The notes: generated by a model from the letters alone, not told the origin. Shown: positions 1-6,366, counted from the first letter of the stretch. The stretch is 8,398 bases of DNA from Nitrospira defluvii (GCA_016199015.1 JACQHN010000455.1:1-8398); one strand, 5' to 3'. A program made the numbers and translations.

Positions 1-203
1 ATTTTGAATGGGTGCAGGATGTGCAGCGTTTCTTCTGGAAAGCCAAAGATATTCAAGACCGACTGCAGGACATCATCACGAGCGCCTTCCACAGGACGTT
101 GCATTTTTCAGTCGAGAAACGTACGACGATGCGGATGGCGGCTTTAATATCAGGCATCGACAAGGTCGCCCAAGCGCATCTCCAACGGGGGCTCTACCCC
201 TAG
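1..203 (+). CDS. Glu/Leu/Phe/Val dehydrogenase (glutamate dehydrogenase type), C-terminal fragment
   Basis: The reading frame is open at the left edge and ends with TAG at 201-203, so only about the last 66 residues are visible. The first codon is split by the edge (?AT). If it is TAT, the fragment begins YFEWVQ, the conserved C-terminal motif of hexameric glutamate dehydrogenases (typically SYFEWVQN/D). The rest also follows the family: aromatic FFW, a helix with RLQDIITSAF, the MRMAALISGIDKV helix corresponding to MR-AAY--AI-RV, and a terminal RGLYP. The enzyme interconverts glutamate with 2-oxoglutarate and ammonium using NAD(P) in the cytoplasm. Leucine or phenylalanine dehydrogenases share the fold, and the substrate cannot be read from this tail. 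The next gene starts 32 nt downstream on the same strand, so co-transcription is likely. Confidence 0.85.
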   Translation, partial: FEWVQDVQRFFWKAKDIQDRLQDIITSAFHRTLHFSVEKRTTMRMAALISGIDKVAQAHLQRGLYP

Positions 204-235
204 CCTGATGCTGTGCCCGGAGCCTGCAGCCCACG

Positions 236-622
236 ATGACACGGTATATCCTCGCGGCTCTTGCCGGAATTTGGATGGCCGACGGTCTTGCCCTGCTGTG
301 CTTTCCGCTGCTTGTGATCCGAAGGGTCCAGGAATCGCTTCAGCACAGCCCACACCTCCTTCGCTGGCAAGCCGTGGGTGTGTGCCTCGGTGTCACCCTG
401 ATCGTCTGCTCCGCACAGCTTCCCTATCAGCCTCTCTGGTGGATCACCGGCAGCGCGATGGCTATGAAGAGTGGCTTCCTGGCGTGGGGGCCCGCCACGT
501 GGCGGGTATCCCTACTGAACTGGTGTTTCTCCCGCGAGGCGATCGACTATCGATTCATCGGACTCGGGCTCTGCGCGCTTGCCGTTCTGCTTCTGCATGC
601 GGTAGGGTTGCTGACGCGATAA
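236..622 (+). CDS. four-helix inner-membrane protein of unknown function
   Basis: This is a 128-residue hydrophobic protein that I do not recognise as a named family. Four membrane segments can be read, at roughly residues 4-28, 43-62, 66-85 and 106-126. Arg-rich turns follow the first segment (IRRVQE) and precede the second (LLRW). Trp is frequent, and Cys occurs at residues 22, 50, 58, 97 and 112. The ATG at 236 lies 32 nt after the dehydrogenase stop. The nearest GGAG (about 216-219) is rather far upstream, so translation may depend on coupling. A competing long frame over the same bases (from 208) lacks protein-like character before 661, whereas this frame gives a coherent membrane protein. 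It is probably the middle gene of a dehydrogenase / membrane protein / small protein unit. Confidence 0.7.
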   Translation: MTRYILAALAGIWMADGLALLCFPLLVIRRVQESLQHSPHLLRWQAVGVCLGVTLIVCSAQLPYQPLWWITGSAMAMKSGFLAWGPATWRVSLLNWCFSREAIDYRFIGLGLCALAVLLLHAVGLLTR

Positions 623-660
623 CCACCGACCTGATTCGGGTATCGATCGAGGCATCTGTC

Positions 661-954
661 ATGAGTCACCAATCCATCGCACTCCTGTGGGACGCCCATA
701 GCAGCGAAGGCTGGCCGCAGTTTTCCAGCCCGAATGAAGGGCAGCTGATGACGTTGGATACCGTCATCGGCGGGTGCGCGGTGTTCTATCTCGATGGGCC
801 AGAGGGATTGGACAGCCAACGTATCGCGATCCTGAAAGACTGCGTCGCCGATCTCGACACGTTACTCGACGATCTCACCGAGGACAGCCTGGAATACTTT
901 CGACGCCTCCGACAACTAGCGACCGCACTCGTTCAATCGAGCCGGCCGGACTAG
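661..954 (+). CDS. small acidic hypothetical protein
   Basis: This 97-residue soluble, acidic protein has no recognised domain. Its N-terminal half (LLWDAHSSEGWPQFSSPNEGQLMTLDTVIGGCAVFYLDG) looks like mixed strands and a helix. The C-terminal half (residues about 51-92) is a helix-rich segment with a dense acidic stretch (DCVADLDTLLDDLTEDSLEYFRRLRQL). The frame is open back to 208. ATG 661 is the better start because GAGG sits at 649-652 with 8 nt spacing, and because everything upstream overlaps the membrane-protein gene in another frame. It begins 38 nt after that gene's stop, so the two are likely in one transcript. No signal peptide is seen, so it is probably cytoplasmic. Confidence 0.65.
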   Translation: MSHQSIALLWDAHSSEGWPQFSSPNEGQLMTLDTVIGGCAVFYLDGPEGLDSQRIAILKDCVADLDTLLDDLTEDSLEYFRRLRQLATALVQSSRPD

Positions 955-973
955 ACTCTTCCCACTACTACGA

Positions 974-1017
974 GTGAACGGGAGACGGCCGCATGGCCAT
1001 CCCCCCTCCGTTTTCAC
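974..1017. terminator. candidate bidirectional terminator between converging genes
   Basis: Between the + strand gene ending at 954 and the - strand gene ending at 1017 lies an imperfect hairpin. GTGAACGG (974-981) pairs with CCGTT..CAC (1008-1017), and an inner GGCC (987-990) pairs with GGCC (995-998) around a GCAT loop. In the + direction it ends in CCGTTTTC, a short T run, as expected of an intrinsic terminator. In the - direction it begins right at the haemoglobin stop codon. The stem has mismatches and a bulge. Confidence 0.4.
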
Positions 1018-1496
1018 TACGGAACCTCGACGATGTCTTTTTTCATGGGACCGAGAAGCCCCAACAGTTCGTGTTTCTCTCCTGCGGGTACATTGAACTT
1101 GTCGAGCGCGGCCACGAGATCCTGGACGAGGGCCCCAAAATCAGCCGTGTTGATCTGCATCCCCACATGCGTGCGTTTCATGTCACGCCCCTGGTAGGTA
1201 CAGGGCCCGCCCGTCGCATTGCACACCTGGTCGACGAGATGCCCTTTCAGTTTCGGAATGTCCGTGGTCGCAAAACGCCCATTGATTCGGCTATCCGCCG
1301 CGACATTGGCTACAAACTGATCGACCGCCGCCGTAATCGCCGGCTTCCCGCCTAACCGTTCGTAGAGCGACTTCGTAGCCGTCGCACTGGCCGCTGGATG
1401 CCCCGGCCCGTTCGAGGTCCCAATTTCCGCACAGCCCATGAGAACGGTCATCGTCCCCAACACGATCAATGCTACTCCGCGATACTTCGATGCCAT
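1017..1496 (-). CDS. group 1 truncated haemoglobin, lipoprotein form
   Basis: This 159-residue protein has a lipoprotein signal (hydrophobic residues 8-21, lipobox LMGC, lipidated Cys22) and a small-residue linker to about 42. A 2-on-2 globin domain follows from LYERLGGKPAI to the C-terminus. By eye against Mycobacterium tuberculosis TrHbN, His110 (KRTH) is the proximal F8 haem ligand and Phe75 is CD1. The distal B10 Tyr and E11 Gln are Val62 and Leu87, so the usual polar ligand-binding network is absent. Cys92 and Cys99 (CNATGGPC) are a conspicuous pair. ATG 1496 is chosen because a strong AGGGAGG lies just upstream and the signal peptide starts there; a longer GTG start at 1532 adds residues unlike a signal sequence. 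Truncated haemoglobins bind O2 or NO. Membrane anchoring facing the periplasm suggests NO/O2 handling or sensing there. Ala follows the lipid Cys, which would favour the outer membrane if Lol rules apply. Confidence 0.88.
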   Translation of the reverse strand: MASKYRGVALIVLGTMTVLMGCAEIGTSNGPGHPAASATATKSLYERLGGKPAITAAVDQFVANVAADSRINGRFATTDIPKLKGHLVDQVCNATGGPCTYQGRDMKRTHVGMQINTADFGALVQDLVAALDKFNVPAGEKHELLGLLGPMKKDIVEVP

Positions 1497-1539
1497 CGTA
1501 TGCCTCCCTGTGATACATGCCCGGCCGCCCATCGCTCTT

Positions 1540-1552
1540 GCCCGCTACGGGC
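1540..1552 (-). other. small hairpin in the haemoglobin leader
   Basis: GCCCG (1540-1544) and CGGGC (1548-1552) pair around a 3-nt CTA loop, about 45 nt upstream of the haemoglobin start in its presumed 5' leader. It may be structural or incidental; no aptamer is recognised. Confidence 0.25.
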
Positions 1553-1597
1553 CGAATGTTCAACAAGCAGCCTCCTGGTTGACGCCAGACAATAGGG

Positions 1598-1660
1598 GAG
1601 ATATGCTTTATATGTCTAATGCATTGTATTCATACCTTCTATAGTTTTTAGCTATAGTAT
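1598..1660. promoter_or_regulatory. divergent control region between haemoglobin and LysR genes, with repeated CTATAG palindrome
   Basis: The 180-nt gap (1497-1676) between the divergent genes holds a sharply AT-rich core at 1598-1660 in an otherwise GC-rich window. Two copies of the self-complementary CTATAG lie at 1639-1644 and 1652-1657, seven bases apart. A + strand promoter can be proposed with TTCATA (1629-1634), 18 nt, then TATAGT (1653-1658). The second palindrome would overlap this -10 box, as expected of autorepression by a LysR-type protein. For the - strand gene only weak boxes (for example TACAAT or TATAAA reading leftward, without a good -35) are visible, which would fit an activator-dependent promoter. 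Operator assignment is inference. Confidence 0.4.
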
Positions 1661-1676
1661 GGCTGGAAGGGACAGC

Positions 1677-2618
1677 ATGGAGCTGCGCCAAATTCACTAC
1701 TTTATGGCCGTGGCGACGCATCAAAATTTTACTCGCGCCGCTGAGCATGTGCATGTCTCACAGCCGTCGCTGTCGGTCCAAATCGGCGGACTCGAAAGGG
1801 AACTGGGCACACCACTATTCGACCGGCTAAGCCGGAAGGTCATCCTCACCCAGGCCGGTGAACTCTTTCGGGTCCATGCAGAGCGGGCTTTGCGGGAACT
1901 AGAGCAAGCCGCGCACGTTGTCCACGAGTTGCATGGGGCCATGCGCGGCCGATTGGTCGTTGGGGCACTCTCGACGGTCAACTCTTATTTGATCACCCCG
2001 CTCGTCTCTCGATTCAAGCAACGCTTCCCGGACATTCAGCTTCAAGTCAATGCCCAGCCGTCCTCAGAGGTGGTGAGCGGGGTGCTGGCCAATCGTCTCG
2101 ATATCGGCATCTGTTTGCTGCCGCTGACACATCCACAACTCACGATTGTGCCTCTCCTTGAAGAACGACTCGCCCTCGTCGCCCCTGCCGGCATGAAGAT
2201 CGGAAAACGACGTATACGCATGCAGGATCTCGCGTCCCTGCCCCTCGTGCTTATGCCGGCCGACTACTGTTTGCGGAAAATGGTCGAAGCCGAATGTGCC
2301 AAGGCAGGGGTGCATCCGAAGGTCGTACTCGAAATGAGTTCGCCGGAAGGCATTCTCCAAGCCGTGGCGGAAGGAACCGGCGCCACCATTCTTCCCGAGC
2401 TGTACGTGCGTTCGCGACTGTCCGGCGGGGACTTGCAACTGGTCGACCTGTATGACCCCACCCCGCGCCACGCCGTCGGCCTGGCCTATCTCACCAAGCG
2501 GTACCGCAGCCTGGCTGCCGAAGAGTTTGCGCAGCTCTGCCAGATCACCATGGAAGAGTTGCAGTCCGATTCCAAGCAGCCTGCGGCGATTAAGATACGA
2601 GCGCGTAGGGCCGGCTAA
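1677..2618 (+). CDS. LysR-family transcriptional regulator
   Basis: This is a 313-residue regulator of normal LysR length. Residues 1-60 are the winged helix-turn-helix (MELRQIHYFMAVATHQNFTRAAEHVHVSQPSLSVQI..LE..LG..LFDR), the textbook LTTR N-terminus. A linker helix (about 62-85) follows, then the two-lobed effector domain from about residue 88 (GRLVVGALSTVNSYLITPLVSRF) to about 290, with GILQAVAEGTGATILPE in the second lobe. The C-terminal tail is basic (KIRARRAG). ATG 1677 is preferred over ATG 1659 because GGAAGGG (1665-1671) is well placed for it and MELRQIHYF is the conserved family start. The overall look is of the CynR/HcaR/CbbR-like branch, but the effector cannot be told from sequence. 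Divergent placement makes the lipoprotein haemoglobin its most likely target, plus itself. Confidence 0.92.
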   Translation: MELRQIHYFMAVATHQNFTRAAEHVHVSQPSLSVQIGGLERELGTPLFDRLSRKVILTQAGELFRVHAERALRELEQAAHVVHELHGAMRGRLVVGALSTVNSYLITPLVSRFKQRFPDIQLQVNAQPSSEVVSGVLANRLDIGICLLPLTHPQLTIVPLLEERLALVAPAGMKIGKRRIRMQDLASLPLVLMPADYCLRKMVEAECAKAGVHPKVVLEMSSPEGILQAVAEGTGATILPELYVRSRLSGGDLQLVDLYDPTPRHAVGLAYLTKRYRSLAAEEFAQLCQITMEELQSDSKQPAAIKIRARRAG

Positions 2619-2628
2619 CGCGACCTTT

Positions 2629-2672
2629 GCGTGTGTGGGCCTTGCACCTCACACGCCGGGAGGCCTGGCGTG
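2629..2672 (+). terminator. overlapping hairpins after the LysR gene (candidate terminator)
   Basis: Starting 11 nt after the LysR stop, GCGTGTG (2629-2635) pairs with CACACGC (2650-2656), extended inward by GG/CC past a T-T mismatch. A second stem, CACGCC (2652-2657) with GGCGTG (2667-2672), shares bases with the first, so the two are mutually exclusive. Neither is followed by a T run, so factor-independent termination is uncertain. Confidence 0.35.
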
Positions 2673-2683
2673 CAGCGGCGACC

Positions 2684-2713
2684 TTGAAAGTCAGGCCGTC
2701 CGTTGGATAAAAT
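2684..2713 (+). promoter_or_regulatory. sigma70-type promoter for the secreted protein gene
   Basis: TTGAAA (2684-2689) and TAAAAT (2708-2713) are separated by 18 nt, giving a predicted start of transcription near 2720 and an approximately 80-nt leader before the ATG at 2802. The same TTGAAA-N18 architecture occurs ahead of the gene at 6532. Confidence 0.5.
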
Positions 2714-2801
2714 GCCCCGTCGTCTGAGCCACCCCACCGAAATCCGGCACCCATCTCAGGACGATTTGACTTGTAAGGAACTGTTTCTTAAGGAGGCATT
2801 C

Positions 2802-3332
2802 ATGATGCAGCGCAAGTGGGCGTTCACGGCCTTAATGGCGACGATGAGTTCCCTTTGTCTCGCTGCCCTAGTGAGCGCCGAGCCGTATGAACTCAGCAAA
2901 AACGATTTGACCGACCCCAAGGGAATTACGAGCCAAGAGGTATCGCTGTTTGGCGTCAAGTTAGGGGATGCCGAGGGGAAGGCCCTCGATGTGCTGGTGA
3001 ATGAAAAAATTGCCGGCATCAAGGCCGAACAAGAAGCCACTTTTATTTTCCTTCTCGATCAACGAAAGCCGACCGGTCCAATGGCTGGAGTCCGGGTACA
3101 GGACGGCAAAGTTGATCTCATTTTCATCAACAACCGCTTTGCCTATAAAACGCGGGGCATCTTTCGCAACGTGCTGAATAGCGAGAGCCCGGACGATGTG
3201 CGTAAGTTACTCGGCAAGGAAGATTACGGCGACGAAAACGTGATGGGCGCGATGCTCGCTTACGATAAGCAGGGCTTCCAGGTGAACTACCTCGGCAAGG
3301 ACGTCAATGTGGAGTTTTCAATCCCCCACTGA
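2802..3332 (+). CDS. secreted periplasmic protein of unknown function
   Basis: This 176-residue precursor has a clear Sec signal peptide: basic MMQRK, hydrophobic core about 6-24, and probable cleavage after VSA at residue 26. The mature part is about 150 residues and contains a GVKLGD segment near residues 48-53. Later come alternating strands (GVRVQDGKVDLIFINNRFAYKTRG), a helix (SPDDVRKLLG), and a closing strand pair (MLAYDKQGFQVNYLGKDVNVEFSI). The G-x-K/x-LGD helix followed by a Y-x-x-x-G-F/I-x-V pair resembles the general plan of small periplasmic repeat proteins, but I cannot name a family. The strong TAAGGAGG at 2789-2796 fits either of two adjacent ATGs (2802 with 5 nt spacing, 2805 with 8 nt), so the start may be one codon later. 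Upstream in-frame codons back to 2703 lie inside the leader and are not signal-like. It appears monocistronic. Confidence 0.8.
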   Translation: MMQRKWAFTALMATMSSLCLAALVSAEPYELSKNDLTDPKGITSQEVSLFGVKLGDAEGKALDVLVNEKIAGIKAEQEATFIFLLDQRKPTGPMAGVRVQDGKVDLIFINNRFAYKTRGIFRNVLNSESPDDVRKLLGKEDYGDENVMGAMLAYDKQGFQVNYLGKDVNVEFSIPH

Positions 3333-3511
3333 GCTTTCTCCCTCTCAAGATTGCGCGAATAATTCCGTCGTCACCATCATCCCTGCCATCGTGCGCGCCT
3401 TCTCCGCGCAGTCGGACCCGACTCGGAGCAGACCGAGGTCAGCACGACTTGCACGATAGAACTTACGGTGGAGGCGTGGATCGGACGCGTCTCGCCGAAT
3501 AACCCAATAAC
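3333..3511. other. intergenic gap between converging genes, no gene seen
   Basis: These 179 bases separate two converging stop codons. Open frames here are shadows continuing into the neighbouring carboxypeptidase gene. A 6-bp stem, TGCGCG (3392-3397) with CGCGCA (3405-3410), loop 7, and a GACGCGTC palindrome (3484-3491) are present. Neither has a T run. Confidence 0.5.
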
Positions 3512-4441
3512 CTATTGCGCGAGACCGGCACGGCTGTAGTTGAGCCGGAGTCCGTAATTGATGAGGCTGGTCGCTGTATTCCAACGACGTTTGGAATTGA
3601 GAATGACGAGCAACAGGTCGCTGCCGTCCTGCGAAACTTTGGCAATGAGGCATCGGCCGGCCTTAGACGTGAACCCTGTCTTGACACCTTGCACACCGGG
3701 AATACGCCCGAGGAGACGGTTGGTCGTGCGCAAGACGTAGGCGCGATGTTCGTTGATCGGCATAATGATCTCCCGCTCCTCACGGACCAACTCTTTGAAG
3801 ACGGGGTGGTGCAGGGCGATCTCGCTGAGCTTGGCCAGGTCTTCCGCCGTCGAATAGTGTCCGGGCGCATCAAACCCGCAGGCGTTGCTGAAATGGGTAT
3901 TGTGCAATTCCAGCGCAGCGGCCTTCGCGTTCATGAGATCCACAAACCGCTCTTCGTCTCCACCGACATGCTCGCTGGCCGCCAAGCAGGCGTCATTCGC
4001 GGACACAATCAACATAGCCTTCAACAAGTCTTCCAGTCGAAAAATTTGGCCCGTCCGTAAGCGCAAATGTGTTTTGTGCGCACGCGCGGCCTTGGGGCTG
4101 ACCGTCACCTCATCGTCGAGATGGCCATACTCCAGGATGACCAACGCTGACATAATCTTGGTCAAACTGGCAGGGGACAGCTTCTTCTCACTTTCAAATT
4201 GATAGAGGGTCGTCCCGGTCTTCAATTCCTTGAGCAAAATACTGTGGGCCGGAACATGCCGCCATCGCAAGGTATGGTGCGCTTGTTTGGCGGAAGGAAC
4301 CGGCCTGGGATCGAACGGAACCGTAATCACTTCGTCGTCCACATCGCTGTCGAGCGCCGAGGCCTGGTCGCTCCACGTTGTCGAAAGCAGGGCCAGGATC
4401 GCAGTGACACAGATCGACAGGACGCGACGTGAGTATTTCAT
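3512..4441 (-). CDS. D-alanyl-D-alanine carboxypeptidase (S11 / low-molecular-weight PBP)
   Basis: This 309-residue exported serine peptidase removes the terminal D-Ala from peptidoglycan pentapeptides and so limits cross-linking. The three active-site motifs are all present and ordered: SxxK as S92-L-T-K95, SxN as S147-A-N149, and KTG as K254-T-G256. The family block NTHFSNACGFDAPGHYSTAEDLAKL (about 181-205) lies between them. Residues 1-29 form a signal peptide (basic MKYSRR, hydrophobic core, cleavage after ASA). The protein stops soon after the catalytic domain and lacks the C-terminal beta domain and amphipathic anchor of E. coli PBP5 (DacA), so it is a short form, probably soluble in the periplasm. 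ATG 4441 is chosen because the signal peptide begins there, although the Shine-Dalgarno is poor; the upstream extension to 4537 is charged and overlaps the preceding gene. It is likely last in a three-gene unit. Confidence 0.92.
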   Translation of the reverse strand: MKYSRRVLSICVTAILALLSTTWSDQASALDSDVDDEVITVPFDPRPVPSAKQAHHTLRWRHVPAHSILLKELKTGTTLYQFESEKKLSPASLTKIMSALVILEYGHLDDEVTVSPKAARAHKTHLRLRTGQIFRLEDLLKAMLIVSANDACLAASEHVGGDEERFVDLMNAKAAALELHNTHFSNACGFDAPGHYSTAEDLAKLSEIALHHPVFKELVREEREIIMPINEHRAYVLRTTNRLLGRIPGVQGVKTGFTSKAGRCLIAKVSQDGSDLLLVILNSKRRWNTATSLINYGLRLNYSRAGLAQ

Positions 4442-4469
4442 GCGGATTGTCTGTGCTTTCTCGTGACGC

Positions 4470-4484
4470 CCAGACTGAGTCTGG
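4470..4484 (-). other. short perfect hairpin between zinc-ribbon and carboxypeptidase genes
   Basis: CCAGAC (4470-4475) and GTCTGG (4479-4484) are perfect inverted arms around TGA. They lie 3 nt past the zinc-ribbon stop codon and 28 nt before the carboxypeptidase start. No T run follows, so it could be a processing or attenuation element rather than a full terminator. Confidence 0.35.
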
Positions 4485-4487
4485 TCT

Positions 4488-4676
4488 TCACAGGGTATAG
4501 GTTTCTCTGACTTTCGCACCGCGCAAGCTACTTTCAATGACCTTATGAAAGAACCGCAGCAAATCCGCCAGATCGATCCAAAATCCGCAATTCAAGCAAC
4601 GAGCGTAGAGTCGGCGATTCATGAGCGTGTAGTGACGCTCCACCATCATGAATCCTTTGCATCGTAGGCAGTGCAT
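4488..4676 (-). CDS. small zinc-ribbon protein
   Basis: This 62-residue protein has two knuckles, C3-x2-C6 and C27-x2-C30, spaced 20 residues apart. That arrangement is typical of a zinc ribbon binding one Zn2+ through four cysteines. The spacer (MMVERHYTLMNRRLYARC) is basic and strand-like. The C-terminal half is a helix with aromatic and basic residues (LADLLRFFHKVIESSLRGAKVRETYTL). Similar tiny zinc ribbons beginning MHCxRC are common hypotheticals in Nitrospirota and Deltaproteobacteria as I recall them; their role is unknown, with nucleic-acid or protein binding possible. ATG 4676 places the first knuckle at the N-terminus as usual for such proteins, but its nearest AGGGA is about 14 nt away. 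A GTG at 4724 would add 16 residues and cannot be excluded. Confidence 0.7.
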   Translation of the reverse strand: MHCLRCKGFMMVERHYTLMNRRLYARCLNCGFWIDLADLLRFFHKVIESSLRGAKVRETYTL

Positions 4677-4756
4677 CGTGCAGTCAGAGTCCCTTTGAGC
4701 CGGTCCACAGGCGCTTCGGTCCACCTTTCAGACCGATACCAACGTCGTCACTCTAT

Positions 4757-4957
4757 TTAGCGGAGACGATTGAGGATGAGGGCAAGGCAGCCGGCCAACA
4801 GTCCGCCTCCGAAAATCGTGGTACCAAAGGAAAGGATCGCGCCTGCGCTACCCGTCGGATTGGTCCCCGAGACCAGATCGCGTACCCCGCCTTGTACCAT
4901 CAAGACTGCCAGAGTCGTCAGGCAGCCCATGCAAAACCACCACAAGAACGATCGCAC
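4757..4957 (-). CDS. small two-helix membrane protein
   Basis: This is a 66-residue hydrophobic protein of unknown family. Two membrane segments, about residues 4-24 and 40-62, are joined by a polar loop (RDLVSGTNPTGSA) and end with a basic tail (LNRLR). The second segment is glycine-rich (FGTTIFGGGLLAG), allowing tight helix packing, and Cys residues lie in both. It starts at GTG 4957, the only in-frame start, with a G-rich tract a few bases upstream. The good promoter at 5017-5045 supports it being a real first gene of the cluster. It precedes the zinc-ribbon gene by 80 nt. Confidence 0.6.
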   Translation of the reverse strand: MRSFLWWFCMGCLTTLAVLMVQGGVRDLVSGTNPTGSAGAILSFGTTIFGGGLLAGCLALILNRLR

Positions 4958-5016
4958 GAGCCCCCACGGTCTAGTGGCTGATAACGGCGCGGCTCCTTGT
5001 CCGACAGCCTTTTCGA

Positions 5017-5045
5017 ACTCTAGCCGAGCCCTACCAGGGTGTCAA
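5017..5045 (-). promoter_or_regulatory. sigma70-type promoter for the membrane protein / zinc ribbon / carboxypeptidase cluster
   Basis: Reading leftward, a consensus TTGACA (complement of 5040-5045), a 17-nt spacer, then TAGAGT (complement of 5017-5022) are present. Transcription would begin near 5010, about 50 nt before the GTG at 4957 and downstream of the FG-GAP gene's end region. This suggests the cluster is transcribed separately from the FG-GAP gene. Confidence 0.55.
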
Positions 5046-5098
5046 GCAATCTGCCTATCTCCCTCTTCGGTTGAATCGGCTCGAACATGAATCGTCCC

Positions 5099-6289
5099 TT
5101 ACTCCGCCACACGGTTGGTCGGAATCTGGCCCTTCCGGCCGTGATGCAAGAAAACCGACACACTGCCGGCGCCGTTGTCTGCCGTCACCAGGCCGGGCTC
5201 CTCGCCATTGTCGGCAGAGACGCGATAACTCGCCACGGCGAACGGGCCGGACTTTGTCCGATAATTCCTGGGGGGATAATTGAAGGTGCCGTCTCCTCGC
5301 CCAAAGAGAATCGAAAGGTCGGTAGACTGTAGATTGACGATGGCCACATCGGCGATATGATCACCGTCGAAATCGCGCGCCATCCCAAAGTTCGGACTGG
5401 CATCGGCGCCGGAATCCTTTCCGGGCTGAAAGGTGGCATTGCCATTACCCAAAAACGTGGTGAAACTATCGCCCTCGCCGTTGATCACCAAAAGATCGAG
5501 CATACGGTCGTTGTTGAAATCGGCAAAACTCACTCCTAATGGCCGTCGTCCGGTCTTATAGTCTTTTGGGTCTCGAAATGTCCCATCGCCATTGCCGATC
5601 CACACAGACACCGCACTCAACATCGGCCCCCCATTCGTCACAACCAATTCCGGCTTGCCGTCTTGATTGAGATCTTTGAGGGCCACCGAAGTGGGCGTGT
5701 CGCCGTACTCATACTGAACACCTGGGCGAAACTCTCCCTTGGCGCTCCCGAGAAAAATCTTCACCTTATCGTTGCGTAAGGCCACAGCTAAGTCCGGATG
5801 GCCGTCACCGTTCACATCCTCGCTGGCCACGGACACAGGCGTACGGTGCACCGGATACTGAGGCCCTTCCTCAAATTTGCCGTTGGCTCGACCGAACATG
5901 ATCGACACCTGATCACTGCCCGAGCAAGCCAGCACCAGATCGAGTTGACCATCTTGATTAAAATCATTGACGGCGAGGGAGCGCGGTTCCTGACACACTC
6001 GCACCTGGACCTGATCACGAAAAGTTCCGTCGCCGACACCAAACAAGATCGAAATCGTGTTGCTCGATATATTCGTCGTAATGAGGTCTGTAATTTGATC
6101 GCGGTTGAAGTCTGCCGTCGTCACAGTCGTCGGATTCTTACCGACGGGATAGCTGGCAAAATAGTAGAAGGGATCAGGCGGGACGTACGGGTCGGACTTC
6201 GAACAGGCGGAAAGCATGAGCCAGCTGGCAAGCAGCGCAAGACCGATATCCATACTTGGCATCCTGAGGTCCCAGAGCCTGCCGTTCAT
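5099..6289 (-). CDS. FG-GAP/VCBS-repeat lipoprotein, probable seven-bladed beta-propeller
   Basis: With the ATG at 6289 this is a 396-residue lipoprotein: signal segment DIGLALLASWLMLSAC with lipidated Cys29, then tandem repeats to the end. Six clear repeats carry a Ca2+-binding loop of the D-F/V/L-N-x-D-G-x-x-D/E type, starting near residues 60, 109, 158, 206, 257 and 306. Each is followed by a strand and F/W-x-G-x-G-x-G-x-F. The spacing is almost exactly 49 residues. A seventh, degenerate unit (about 355-384) keeps the strand pattern but lacks the Asp loop. Seven such units match the integrin-alpha type propeller fold. FG-GAP lipoproteins are surface or periplasmic binding scaffolds; ligand unknown. 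The start is uncertain: ATGs at 6295, 6262 and 6253 are alternatives, while starts upstream of the promoter at 6367-6395 (such as 6487) are unlikely. Confidence 0.85.
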   Translation of the reverse strand: MNGRLWDLRMPSMDIGLALLASWLMLSACSKSDPYVPPDPFYYFASYPVGKNPTTVTTADFNRDQITDLITTNISSNTISILFGVGDGTFRDQVQVRVCQEPRSLAVNDFNQDGQLDLVLACSGSDQVSIMFGRANGKFEEGPQYPVHRTPVSVASEDVNGDGHPDLAVALRNDKVKIFLGSAKGEFRPGVQYEYGDTPTSVALKDLNQDGKPELVVTNGGPMLSAVSVWIGNGDGTFRDPKDYKTGRRPLGVSFADFNNDRMLDLLVINGEGDSFTTFLGNGNATFQPGKDSGADASPNFGMARDFDGDHIADVAIVNLQSTDLSILFGRGDGTFNYPPRNYRTKSGPFAVASYRVSADNGEEPGLVTADNGAGSVSVFLHHGRKGQIPTNRVAE

Positions 6290-6366
6290 ATCCATCTCGA
6301 TGAAAAAGGCATGACATTTCGGCCAAGGCCATGCTTCGCCGCTCCCGATTTTCATGCGTTGGCCGG

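Noticed and set aside
208..660. Long + strand frame extending the 97-residue protein back to 208
   Set aside because: It overlaps the membrane-protein gene in another frame, its translation is Arg/Ser/Pro/Cys-rich without domain character, and a good ribosome site supports ATG 661.
993..1355. 120-residue + strand open frame
   Set aside because: It is antisense to the truncated haemoglobin gene, whose haem ligand and lipobox make the - strand frame the real one.
1291..1566. 91-residue - strand frame beginning TTG with AGGAGG upstream
   Set aside because: It overlaps the haemoglobin gene in a different frame and gives no protein-like sequence; the ribosome-site-like AGGAGG is probably chance.
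3515..4060. 181-residue + strand frame
   Set aside because: It is antisense to the carboxypeptidase catalytic domain.
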